Assembly: GCF_003347495.1 (NCBI RefSeq)
Contig: NZ_QCXY01000001.1
Location: 1-64,000 of the forward strand
Direction: 5' to 3'
DNA: 64,000 bases
Source: Pleomorphovibrio marinus
Lineage (GTDB): Bacteria; Bacteroidota; Bacteroidia; Cytophagales; Cyclobacteriaceae
Shown here: piece by piece, positions 53,849 through 61,959 of the stretch
Numbering within the stretch: position 1 is the stretch's first letter
Layout: each line of letters opens with the position of its first letter
Translations under genes and position numbers: made by a program
The notes under the pieces: model-generated
Told to the model about the DNA's origin: nothing
Database searches by the model: none
Seen by the model: only the letters and a program-made list of their open reading frames with translations

Positions 53849-53876
53849 ATGGGAGGACTCCAAAAGTACCTCCCAT
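53849..53876 (-). terminator. Terminator after the small beta-barrel gene
   Basis: An 8-bp stem (ATGGGAGG with CCTCCCAT) with a 12-base loop; on the minus strand it is followed by a T-tract. It sits 12 bases past the stop of the 53889-54380 gene. Confidence 0.7.
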
Positions 53877-53888
53877 CATAAAACCTTT

Positions 53889-54380
53889 TTAAAATGTAAA
53901 TCTTATGGACAAGGCTACCTCATCCCCCCAGAAACCAGCACCATGAGTGATGTTAAAGGCGGGTTTATAGTCCAGAGAGAGGTTAATAGGAGCATCTTCA
54001 AATTTATAATCCAGCCCTATGATCCCAGCTATCCCTATCACCGTGCCTCCCCTGTAACTTGCATCTGACCAAGGTGGCGGTGAATTAGGTCTTCTGTTCC
54101 AAGCTCCGATGTGGGCTCCTCCACCGTAAAACCACCTTAGGCCCCTGACTTCTCTTACATTTCGGTGTACTTCATACAAACCAGTTACTAGTAAGCCATT
54201 CCATCTGGTATGGACGATTCCTTCCAAGGCAATATCCGAATCGATAAAATGTTTTACCGTCAAACCGTTGGAAACCCCCAACCTCAACCCAACACCTGTG
54301 GAATAGGTTTGGGCTTCCACTTGAGAGCCTAACAGCCAAAATGAAATTGCACACATCAACACACAAAATTTCCTCACCAT
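53889..54380 (-). CDS. Small outer-membrane beta-barrel protein, unknown
   Basis: This 163-residue protein has a signal peptide (cleavage near VEAQ) and alternating-residue strands (YSTGVGLRLGVSNGLTVKHF, ALEGIVHTRWNGLLVTGLYE, GIAGIIGLDYKFEDAPINLS) ending in the C-terminal aromatic IRFTF, the pattern of an outer-membrane barrel. No family name can be given. The ATG at 54380 is used rather than the upstream TTG. It is 31 bp after the 5-FTHF cyclo-ligase gene and likely the last gene of the bshC operon, though a barrel is an unexpected partner. Confidence 0.7.
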   Translation of the reverse strand: MVRKFCVLMCAISFWLLGSQVEAQTYSTGVGLRLGVSNGLTVKHFIDSDIALEGIVHTRWNGLLVTGLYEVHRNVREVRGLRWFYGGGAHIGAWNRRPNSPPPWSDASYRGGTVIGIAGIIGLDYKFEDAPINLSLDYKPAFNITHGAGFWGDEVALSIRFTF

Positions 54381-54411
54381 AATTAAAATAAATAAAACGT
54401 TAAACAACTAT

Positions 54412-54981
54412 CTAAAACAGAATTAACCCTTTCGGGCAAACGCAGCCATCCATCTTTATATCATGGTCTTCCCTGGGCAGTTTTTCTTCCGGAGGAAAAA
54501 AGGAAAGCCCCAGTTTAAAAGGCTGAGGTTCCATATAAGCCAAGAACCTATCATAATACCCTAATCCATAACCAACTCTAGTGCCAAAATTATCATATCC
54601 CAGTAAGGGCATAATCACTACATCCAATTTCACCCCTTTTGCAAAAATCGTGGGGCTTGGGACAGGAATACCTTTCTCATCCTCGGCAAAATTACATTCT
54701 TTTGGCAAATAAACAGTATGCATCTTTTGAGAATCAAAATCGGAAATAGAAGTAAAACAACTTACCCCCTCTTCCCTAAGCCTCTCTAATAATTTAAAAG
54801 TATCCACCTCATTGAGTTTTTTGATAGGAAGATAGAGATGAATATTTGATTTTGGGAAGTTTTCCAAAATAAAAGTAAAAGTAAGTTCGCTGATCAAGGC
54901 CGAAATCTCCCCTCGGAGCCGGGATCCCAAACTCTTCCTCTTTTCCTTGTACTTCAGTCTGAGTGCTTCCTTATCCTTCAT
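54412..54981 (-). CDS. 5-formyltetrahydrofolate cyclo-ligase
   Basis: This 189-residue enzyme converts 5-formyl-THF to 5,10-methenyl-THF using ATP. The basic N-terminus (KEKRKSLG) and the ATP/phosphate loop GTRVGYGLGYYDRFL are family hallmarks, with LPIKKLNEVDTF and VVIMPLLGYD between. The start overlaps the end of bshC by 11 bp, which suggests coupled translation. Cytoplasmic. Confidence 0.95.
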   Translation of the reverse strand: MKDKEALRLKYKEKRKSLGSRLRGEISALISELTFTFILENFPKSNIHLYLPIKKLNEVDTFKLLERLREEGVSCFTSISDFDSQKMHTVYLPKECNFAEDEKGIPVPSPTIFAKGVKLDVVIMPLLGYDNFGTRVGYGLGYYDRFLAYMEPQPFKLGLSFFPPEEKLPREDHDIKMDGCVCPKGLILF

Positions 54982-56542
54982 TGGGATACAAAACGATCAT
55001 CTCCATTGCAAGTGGATCAAGATGGCCAAAGAGTTGCTCCACAAATTTAGGGTCTTCCAAGAAAAAGTTTAGCAAATTTAATTTTCTTTCTTGAGGAACT
55101 CCCCCTGGAAAAAGCACATCTTTAATTTCCTTCAACTGCCTGACTAAGTCCTGCTGTTTTTTCTCCTCCGCCTTGCGTAACTTTTCCGAAAGATGACAAA
55201 GAATTTTCTGTGCGTTTACGCCGGAAGCTTCTGCGGCAGCCTCGAGAGTAGGGTCTATTCTTTTGGATTTTGCCACAAGAGTTGCGTACAACTCTCTTAA
55301 TTTGGAGGACTCCTCAGCCAAGAGCACATCCTCTTTCGCTTCTTTAATCACCCATTGCTTACGCAGCGTGGTGTAGGGTTTAAACAGGTCTTCTGAATTC
55401 AACCCTATTTTCCTAATTTTACGCTGCAAACTACCGGGAACCACCAATACAAAGTTCCTTGCCATTACTATGGGGAAAAACAAACCATAATGATCAAACA
55501 CGGGTTTGATTTGAAACCAGTAAGCTACTTCTGCGGGCCCTCCTAAATATGCCAAGTTTGGTAGTATGCACTCTTGGTATAAGGGTCTCATCACCACGTT
55601 GGGACTAAACCGCTCAGGAAAATTTTGGATTTCATCCTTTAAACTTTGCTCAGTCCATCTTTTTTCATCCCTGCCAAATACCTCAAAACCATCCCCATTT
55701 TTCACAATACGTTCCCTTATTCCATCTTGGATATAGAAGAAGTTTACCTCCCGGGGATAAACCTGGGATTTATAGCCCAACTCTTCCAGCCGCCTGTTTT
55801 GCTGCTGAATAAGGTCATTGGCTTTTTGTTCGAAAATATCGGCTTCCATGATGGCACAAAACTCCTTCTTCAACCGAGGTTCATTGGCATCTAGTATAAG
55901 TAGCCCTTCATCCCCAAAGAGTTGATCCACAAATTTACGAGTAGCAAAGGAAAGGTTTGGGCTTTCCCTGTAAGCTTCTCGGATAAAGCCAGGAAGAAAT
56001 TGCCATTTCTTTAACAGTTCCCTCAGCTCTTCGTCAATTTTAAACTCCCCCACAGGGCCAGTCTGTTCTGATTTCCACTCGTATTTATGCCCATCAAAAT
56101 GAAAATGATTGATCTCTGCAAAATCGTGGTCTTCTGTAGCCATCCAATATACAGGTACAAAATGATGCTCAGGATATTGCTCCTCCAGCTTTTTTGCAAG
56201 ATTGATAGTGGATATGATTTTATAGATAAAGTAAAGGGGCCCCGACATAAGATTAAGTTGGTGTCCTGTAGTTACCGTAAAAGTGGTTGGTTCTCCTATG
56301 GCCTCTATGTTCTCTATAACCTTATCCCTTTCGGGAAGACCCTGGTATTGACTACGAAACACATCCACCAGCCTTTCCCTTTTTTCTTGCGCAAATGACC
56401 TGGACTTGATGGCTTCTCCAAAATTCTCAATACTTGGAAACAGATAATAAAAAGGCTTTAATTGAGGTTTCTGTCGAATATAGTCTAAAAACAAAGTTGA
56501 AAATTGCCCGGTACACTCCGGGTCAACAGTAGATTTGATCAT
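54971..56542 (-). CDS. bshC: Bacillithiol biosynthesis cysteine-adding enzyme BshC
   Basis: This 523-residue protein adds cysteine to GlcN-malate in the last step of bacillithiol synthesis. The Rossmann-type core is visible in TVTTGHQLNLMSGPLYFIYK and VPVYWMATEDHDFAEINHF, followed by a long helical coiled-coil arm (about 380-480: LRELYATLVAKSKRIDPTLE, LRKAEEKKQQDLVRQLKEI). The length is typical. Bacillithiol is a thiol redox buffer in many Bacteroidota. It leads an operon with the 5-FTHF cyclo-ligase and a small barrel protein; bshA/bshB are not in the window. Confidence 0.95.
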   Translation of the reverse strand: MIKSTVDPECTGQFSTLFLDYIRQKPQLKPFYYLFPSIENFGEAIKSRSFAQEKRERLVDVFRSQYQGLPERDKVIENIEAIGEPTTFTVTTGHQLNLMSGPLYFIYKIISTINLAKKLEEQYPEHHFVPVYWMATEDHDFAEINHFHFDGHKYEWKSEQTGPVGEFKIDEELRELLKKWQFLPGFIREAYRESPNLSFATRKFVDQLFGDEGLLILDANEPRLKKEFCAIMEADIFEQKANDLIQQQNRRLEELGYKSQVYPREVNFFYIQDGIRERIVKNGDGFEVFGRDEKRWTEQSLKDEIQNFPERFSPNVVMRPLYQECILPNLAYLGGPAEVAYWFQIKPVFDHYGLFFPIVMARNFVLVVPGSLQRKIRKIGLNSEDLFKPYTTLRKQWVIKEAKEDVLLAEESSKLRELYATLVAKSKRIDPTLEAAAEASGVNAQKILCHLSEKLRKAEEKKQQDLVRQLKEIKDVLFPGGVPQERKLNLLNFFLEDPKFVEQLFGHLDPLAMEMIVLYPNEG

Positions 56543-56731
56543 AAGCTACGTTTTTTTTATCCTTTTCGATACAGAAGTTTGGTGTGAAAACCGGATTTGT
56601 CCTTGGTTAGTTCTGAAAATCTCACTCTTTACAAGAACGGTAAATTTACACATTTTAGACCATAAAAATACCGCGAGGGCTTGATCTGAGCGTAATATTT
56701 AAGCAGTAAAATGAAAAAGTTTGCTCTATTA

Positions 56732-57484
56732 TCACTTAGATAACCTGTAAGCCAAACCAAAGCGCAGATCCAGCACCCTTACCGCACTTTGATATACATA
56801 TCCCACATGATGTTTATGGATAACCTGTGTTTGGGTGTTGATGAACCTGGCTTCTACTTCATTTCCTGTGGAATGATGGTGTTCGTGCCTTATAGGTGCA
56901 TCCACACTCATGTACCTGATCCCTCCTCCCATTAGCAGATCGGCACTAAGATTCATCACCATTACTTCCGAAAATTTCCATTGCAACCCCGCACCTATAC
57001 CCCTCAAAAAAGTCCCATCTTTCAGCAAAAGTTCCGTATCTATTGGCTCACAATGGTCGAAATCATCCGGGTCATAAATAAAAAGGTTGGTTCCAAATCT
57101 CGAATAACCTGCCTTAGCACTAATAAATGGGATAATTTTGCCATTTTCCCCTAAGAAATACCTTCCTCCTATCATGAAGTTGGTGATATTGTTATTTACC
57201 ACTATGTCCATGTCAGCCTTACTCCCATCTTCAAAAGTATAAACCTGCCTATCTGAGTCTCTTCCATAAATACTGTATCCAAGGTCAAGCCCTACTGCAA
57301 ACCTGCTCCCCGCTGGCCTTAACATAAGGTCCAAGCCTATGCCATTTCCACTGGGAATAAAGTTACTCATCCGGTTTAACGGTTCCATACGAGAATAGGA
57401 AAGCCCAATATCCGCTTCAAGGGTTTGTGCATGTAGATAGCAGTGTACAAAAAAGAAAATTGGCAAGAGGAAGATGTTTTTCAT
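56732..57484 (-). CDS. Outer-membrane beta-barrel protein, unknown
   Basis: This 250-residue protein starts at the ATG at 57484 with a signal peptide (ending LHAQ). It shows beta-barrel strand patterns (GIGLDLMLRPAGSRFAVGLD, ITNFMIGGRYFLGENGKIIP, VMNLSADLLMGGGIRYM) and ends DLRFGLAYRLSK. Near 205-215 a histidine cluster (RHEHHHSTG, then HKHH) could bind metal. It is divergent from the copper ATPase gene, so a copper link is possible but speculative. No family recognised. Confidence 0.7.
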   Translation of the reverse strand: MKNIFLLPIFFFVHCYLHAQTLEADIGLSYSRMEPLNRMSNFIPSGNGIGLDLMLRPAGSRFAVGLDLGYSIYGRDSDRQVYTFEDGSKADMDIVVNNNITNFMIGGRYFLGENGKIIPFISAKAGYSRFGTNLFIYDPDDFDHCEPIDTELLLKDGTFLRGIGAGLQWKFSEVMVMNLSADLLMGGGIRYMSVDAPIRHEHHHSTGNEVEARFINTQTQVIHKHHVGYVYQSAVRVLDLRFGLAYRLSK

Positions 57485-57600
57485 AGCCAGGAAAGGATTG
57501 TAAATCAAAATATTAAACGAGCATAAAATACTTTTGGTTGCTAATTTACTTGCCTATACATAAAATAAAGAATTATATAACAAAGTGGGAATCCCCACCC

Positions 57601-57625
57601 TTAGATTTGTAATCTAAAATTTAGA
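57601..57625 (+). promoter_or_regulatory. Promoter and dyad operator of copA
   Basis: The -7 box TAGATTTG (57602-57609) is embedded in the dyad TTAGATT-TGT-AATCTAA (57601-57617). It overlaps a second dyad TCTAAA-A-TTTAGA (57613-57625). The three half-sites start at 57601, 57611 and 57621, exactly 10 bp apart. Just upstream lies GTGGG-AATC-CCCAC (57584-57597). A repressor or metal sensor bound here would cover the promoter of copA, whose ATG is at 57632. Confidence 0.5.
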
Positions 57626-57631
57626 ACTGGC

Positions 57632-59830
57632 ATGAAAAATAAAGTTGATTTACCTGTTTCTGGAATGAGCTGTGCAGCTTGTGCCACAAGTGTGGAGTCC
57701 ACCTTGAGCAAGGCCAAAGGAGTGAAAAGCGCCAGTGTGAACTTTGCCACCCATACTGCCTCTGTGACACTGGAAAATGAAGAAGTTTCATTGGAAGGAT
57801 TACAGAAGGCTGTACAAGCTGCCGGATATGATCTCCTGGTTGAGGAAGATGAGCGACAAGGTTTGGAGGAAAGACAACTTAACCACTATAAACAGCTAAA
57901 GGAAAATACTCTTTATGCAGGAATCCTTGCCTTTCCGGTGTTCATTATCGGAATGTTTTGGATGACTTTCCCCTTCGGAAACATAGTGATGTGGGCATTG
58001 ACTACACCCATATTGTTTGTGTTTGGCAAAATGTTTTTCCTAAACGCCTTTAGGCAGGCCAAACACCTTAAGGCAAACATGGACACATTGGTAGCTCTAA
58101 GTACAGGAATCGCTTATGTGTTCAGTACTTGGAACACTTTTTTCCCGGAGTGGCTCATGGAAAGGGGCTTTGAGCCACATGTGTATTTTGAAACAGCAGC
58201 CGTCATCATTTTCTTTATTTTACTGGGTAGAACGTTAGAGTCAAAGGCAAAAGCCGGTACTGGAGAGGCATTGAGAAAACTGATGGGTATGCAATCCAAT
58301 AAAGTTTTTCTTCTCCATGGCAAGGAACATAAAGAGGTTAATATCGATGAGGTGAAGCCTGGAAGCTTGATCCTTGTCAAGCCAGGTCAAAAAATCCCCT
58401 TGGATGGGGTAATCGTAGAAGGGGAGGCATACATTGACGAAAGCATGTTGACCGGGGAGCCTATCCCTTCGTCCAAAAAAGCAGGGGATGAAGTATTCGC
58501 AGGTACTTTAACCAATAATGTGCCTCTTAAAGTAAGGGTGAGCAAGGAGGTTGGACAGACGGTTTTGGCATCCATCATTAAAAGGGTAAAAGCTGCTCAG
58601 GGAACCAAGTCCCCTATTCAAAAGACAGTGGACAAGGTTACAGCCGTATTTGTGCCGGTGGTAATGGGGGTTGCCATAGTGACCTTGGTGGTATGGCTCT
58701 TGTTTGGTGGGGAGGAAAAAGCATTGTTGGGGATGCTTTCCATGATCACGGTATTGGTAATCGCCTGTCCTTGTGCTTTGGGGCTTGCCACGCCTACTGC
58801 CATTATGGTCGGAATTGGAAAAGCCGCTACCAAGGGGATCCTGGTCAAGGACGCGGAAAGCCTGGAGTTTGGTCATAAAATAGACACCTTAGTTCTTGAC
58901 AAAACAGGAACGATTACCGAGGGAAGACCCTCTGTAAAGCATGTGGTTTGGGACGATGACCAACAAAAAGAACAAATAGGGACAATTGTCGCAGCTATTG
59001 AGGATCAAAGTGAACACCCATTGGCCACGGCTATTTCTTCCCACTTCTACTCCCTAACCGACCCAGTGGAAGTGAGTGGTTTTGTATCCTATACTGGTAA
59101 AGGAGTCAGTGGACATTTTAACGAAGACTCCTTTTACATTGGTAAATGGTCTTGGCTGGAGGAGATGGGAGTAAGGGCAAACCAGAATTTACTGAATAAT
59201 GCCCAACAGTTGTTAAATACTGGTCATATCATGGTCTATATAGCCAAGAATAAAAGGTTAGCTGGAATCATCGCCATCATTGATCCCATAAAACCAGGCG
59301 TCAAAGACATTTTAAAAAAAATAAAAGAGAGGGGGATCAGCTTACATTTACTCACGGGTGACCAGGAAAAAACCGCAAATTTGGTGGCAAAAGAACTGGA
59401 AATTGAAAAGGTGAAAAGCAGTGTACTCCCAGCCGAAAAAGGTGCATACGTTCGTTCCCTTCAAGCCATGGGGAAAAAAGTAGGCATGGTAGGAGATGGG
59501 ATAAACGACAGTGAGGCATTGGTATTGGCAGACCTCAGCATTGCCATGGGACAGGGCACAGACATTGCCATGGACGCTGCGAAAGTTACCCTTGTACATT
59601 CCGACCTTCAAGGTATTCTCGACCTTTTAAAAATATCTAGAAGCACAGTTTCCACCATTCACCAGAATTTGTTTTGGGCATTTGTTTATAACATCATAGG
59701 CATACCCATTGCGGCAGGCGTTTTATATCCAGCATTTGGGTTTTTGCTCAACCCCATGTTGGCTGGTGCTGCTATGGCTTTAAGTTCCGTTTCGGTGGTA
59801 GGCAACAGTTTAAGGTTAAAATATACGTAA
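57632..59830 (+). CDS. copA: Copper-translocating P-type ATPase
   Basis: This 732-residue P1B-type ATPase exports Cu(I). It has one N-terminal HMA domain with GMSCAACATS (C14, C17), about eight membrane helices, the intramembranous CPC (379-381, in ACPCALGLATPTA), the phosphorylated Asp in DKTGT (D423), an N-domain with the conserved HP (SEHPLATAI) and the hinge GDGIND (621-626). A downstream metallochaperone gene and copy 5 of the dispersed element follow in the same transcript direction. Operator-like dyads cover the promoter. Confidence 0.96.
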   Translation: MKNKVDLPVSGMSCAACATSVESTLSKAKGVKSASVNFATHTASVTLENEEVSLEGLQKAVQAAGYDLLVEEDERQGLEERQLNHYKQLKENTLYAGILAFPVFIIGMFWMTFPFGNIVMWALTTPILFVFGKMFFLNAFRQAKHLKANMDTLVALSTGIAYVFSTWNTFFPEWLMERGFEPHVYFETAAVIIFFILLGRTLESKAKAGTGEALRKLMGMQSNKVFLLHGKEHKEVNIDEVKPGSLILVKPGQKIPLDGVIVEGEAYIDESMLTGEPIPSSKKAGDEVFAGTLTNNVPLKVRVSKEVGQTVLASIIKRVKAAQGTKSPIQKTVDKVTAVFVPVVMGVAIVTLVVWLLFGGEEKALLGMLSMITVLVIACPCALGLATPTAIMVGIGKAATKGILVKDAESLEFGHKIDTLVLDKTGTITEGRPSVKHVVWDDDQQKEQIGTIVAAIEDQSEHPLATAISSHFYSLTDPVEVSGFVSYTGKGVSGHFNEDSFYIGKWSWLEEMGVRANQNLLNNAQQLLNTGHIMVYIAKNKRLAGIIAIIDPIKPGVKDILKKIKERGISLHLLTGDQEKTANLVAKELEIEKVKSSVLPAEKGAYVRSLQAMGKKVGMVGDGINDSEALVLADLSIAMGQGTDIAMDAAKVTLVHSDLQGILDLLKISRSTVSTIHQNLFWAFVYNIIGIPIAAGVLYPAFGFLLNPMLAGAAMALSSVSVVGNSLRLKYT

Positions 59831-59840
59831 TCCAAATAAA

Positions 59841-59900
59841 CATGAAATCGAGCATGACGAAAACGTCACACACTGGGATGATTATCCTTTGCGAGATTCC
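59841..59900 (+). repeat. Dispersed post-stop hairpin element, copy 5 (short)
   Basis: This is a truncated copy in sense orientation, 11 bases after the copA stop: TGAAATCGAGCATGACGAAA, CGTCACACACTGGGATGATT, TGCGAGATTCC. It keeps the TGACG-AAAA-CGTCA hairpin but lacks the CCCCGAA/TTCGGGG part. It lies between copA and its chaperone gene, so it too is inside an operon-like pair. Confidence 0.85.
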
Positions 59901-59930
59901 ATGTGGCATATAAAAATCAATTATAAGCAT

Positions 59931-60134
59931 ATGAAAATCAAACTGAAAACCAATGTAAAGTGTGGTGCTTGTGTGGCTACCATAAAACCAGAAATGGATC
60001 AATTAGAAAATGTTAGCTGGGAGGTAGACCTTTCACATCCAGATCGTATTTTAACCGTTAATGGTCAGTGTTCGGAGGAAAAAATAAAGAAGGCATTAGA
60101 AAAGGCAGGATATAAAGGAGAATCTATTCTATAG
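59931..60134 (+). CDS. Small HMA-domain copper chaperone
   Basis: This 67-residue single HMA domain protein is of the CopZ/Atx1 type. The metal site is the CGAC motif (C11, C14), followed by TIKPEMDQL and a short ferredoxin-like fold ending KKALEKAGYKG. The ATG at 59931 is used; the frame runs 14 codons further upstream into the repeat. It probably carries copper to the CopA ATPase encoded just upstream. Confidence 0.88.
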   Translation: MKIKLKTNVKCGACVATIKPEMDQLENVSWEVDLSHPDRILTVNGQCSEEKIKKALEKAGYKGESIL

Positions 60135-60160
60135 CAAGGCAGTAAAGTTTTATTTTTTGT

Positions 60161-60168
60161 TAATTTTG
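60161..60168 (+). promoter_or_regulatory. TAATTTTG -7 box of the M16 protease gene
   Basis: A perfect TAnnTTTG lies 10 bases before the ATG at 60179, giving a leaderless or very short-leader transcript, as seen at dgt. No -33 TTG is clear. Confidence 0.4.
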
Positions 60169-60178
60169 CCTGTTAAAT

Positions 60179-61453
60179 ATGATAGACTTTCAGGCTTTTA
60201 CATTGGATAATGGGTTAGAGGTTTTGGTACATGAGGACGAAGGTACTGAAATGGCCGTTTTTAACATGCTCTATAAGGTAGGTTCAAAGAATGAAACACC
60301 TGATAAAACGGGGCTTGCTCATTATTTTGAGCACTTGATGTTTGGAGGGTCAAAAAACGTCTCAGACTTCGACAGAGTGGTAGAAAAGGCGGGTGGTGAA
60401 TGCAATGCATTTACCAATACCGACATTACTAACTACTATATCCAATTACCTGCCATCAATTTGGAAACTGCCTTTTGGGTAGAGTCTGATAGAATGTTGG
60501 CTTTAAATCTTAAGGACAGTACTATTGAAACCCAAAGGGAGGTGGTGATAGAAGAATTTAAACAACGGTACCTGAATCAACCCTATGGTGACATTATGCA
60601 TCATGTCAGGGACCTGGCATTTACCACACACCCTTACCGGTGGCCCACCATTGGGAAGGAAATTGCACATATTGAAAATTTCAATAGCCAAGATATTCGA
60701 GAATTCTTCCATTCTTATTATGGCCCAAACAACGCGATTTTGGTGGTTGCGGGAAAAGTGAAGACCGCGGAGATAGAAAAACTTGCCTCAAAATGGTTTG
60801 GAGATATTCCTGCAAGACCTATTCCAACACCCTTTGCCACGGTAGAACCCCCGCAATTGGTGAAGAGATCCAAAAAAATCTATGCAGATGTGCCTTCGGA
60901 TGCCCTGTATAAGGTTTTTCACATCCCTGGCAGATTAATGCCGGGATATTTGGAATGTGACCTGATAACAGACCTGCTGAGCTTTGGGAGATCGGCTCCT
61001 TTAGAACAGAAACTGGTAAAAGGCACTGATGTATTCGCCACCTGCCAAGGGTATGTAATGGGAAATGTTGACCCTAACCTTCTAGTTATCTCGGCAAAAA
61101 TGGAAAGAGGTAGAGAAGCTGAGGAAGCTGAGGAATTATTGAACAAGCTGCTCTTGGACTTTAAATGCCAAGAAGTCCCTCAGCATGCCATTGAGAAAGT
61201 AAAGCACCAAGCCGAAGCTATGAAAGCCTACGAGTCCTTACACCTGCTAAACCGGGCAATGAAACTAGCCTATTTTGCTCAATTGGGGAACCCCAACTAT
61301 TATTGGGAAGAGTCTGACAAAAAATTGGGAATCTCCAGGGATGCGATTCAAACTTCGGCAAATCGTTATTTGGATGAAAATAATGCTTCTACTGTGTATT
61401 ACAAAGCTGCCTCAGCGTTGGACAAAACTTCCACAAATCAATACCAGGCGTAA
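60179..61453 (+). CDS. M16 family zinc metallopeptidase
   Basis: This 424-residue pitrilysin-type protease or processing peptidase carries the inverted zinc motif HYFEH (H48, E51, H52, in TGLAHYFEHLMFGG), with the following ECNAFTNTDITNYY and RYLNQPYG segments typical of the N-terminal active domain. The second, inactive-type domain starts near 175. There is no signal peptide, so cytoplasmic or periplasmic location is unclear. ispF follows 17 bp on. Confidence 0.92.
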   Translation: MIDFQAFTLDNGLEVLVHEDEGTEMAVFNMLYKVGSKNETPDKTGLAHYFEHLMFGGSKNVSDFDRVVEKAGGECNAFTNTDITNYYIQLPAINLETAFWVESDRMLALNLKDSTIETQREVVIEEFKQRYLNQPYGDIMHHVRDLAFTTHPYRWPTIGKEIAHIENFNSQDIREFFHSYYGPNNAILVVAGKVKTAEIEKLASKWFGDIPARPIPTPFATVEPPQLVKRSKKIYADVPSDALYKVFHIPGRLMPGYLECDLITDLLSFGRSAPLEQKLVKGTDVFATCQGYVMGNVDPNLLVISAKMERGREAEEAEELLNKLLLDFKCQEVPQHAIEKVKHQAEAMKAYESLHLLNRAMKLAYFAQLGNPNYYWEESDKKLGISRDAIQTSANRYLDENNASTVYYKAASALDKTSTNQYQA

Positions 61454-61470
61454 CCGGATAAGTGAAAATT

Positions 61471-61959
61471 ATGGCAAATATCAGAGTAGGTTTTGGGTAT
61501 GACGTACATCAACTCAAAGAAGGCCAAGAGTTCTGGCTAGGGGGAATAAAAATCATCCACAATAAGGGTGCAGTAGGCCATTCCGACGCGGATGTGCTTA
61601 TCCATGTGATCTGCGACGCCCTTCTGGGTGCGGCAAACCTTCGGGATATAGGATACCATTTTTCTGACACAGATCCCCAGTTCAAGGGTATTGACAGCAA
61701 GGTTCTTCTTAAAGAGGTTATGGATTTGCTGAAAAAGGAAAACTATGAGGTGGGCAACCTAGATTGCACCGTATGTCTCCAACAACCTAAACTGAACCCT
61801 TTGGTTCCGGAAATGAAAAATTGTCTGGCTCAAGTTATGGGAGTGGAGGCATCCCAAATTTCCATCAAGGCCACAACCACAGAAAAACTTGGATTTGTGG
61901 GAAGGGAAGAGGGTGTCTCTGCCTATTGTGTTGCTTTAATCACCAGGCTTGAGGAATGA
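61471..61959 (+). CDS. ispF: 2-C-methyl-D-erythritol 2,4-cyclodiphosphate synthase
   Basis: This 162-residue enzyme of the non-mevalonate isoprenoid pathway forms MEcPP with release of CMP. The metal site is D11-V-H13 (GYDVH) and H45; GHSDADVLIHVICDALLGAA and TTTEKLGFVGREEG (substrate loop) are present. The ATG at 61471 is preferred to the GTG at 61462. It overlaps mnmD by 4 bp (ATGA), so translation is probably coupled. The pathway feeds quinones and the carotenoids that CrtD would modify. Confidence 0.97.
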   Translation: MANIRVGFGYDVHQLKEGQEFWLGGIKIIHNKGAVGHSDADVLIHVICDALLGAANLRDIGYHFSDTDPQFKGIDSKVLLKEVMDLLKKENYEVGNLDCTVCLQQPKLNPLVPEMKNCLAQVMGVEASQISIKATTTEKLGFVGREEGVSAYCVALITRLEE

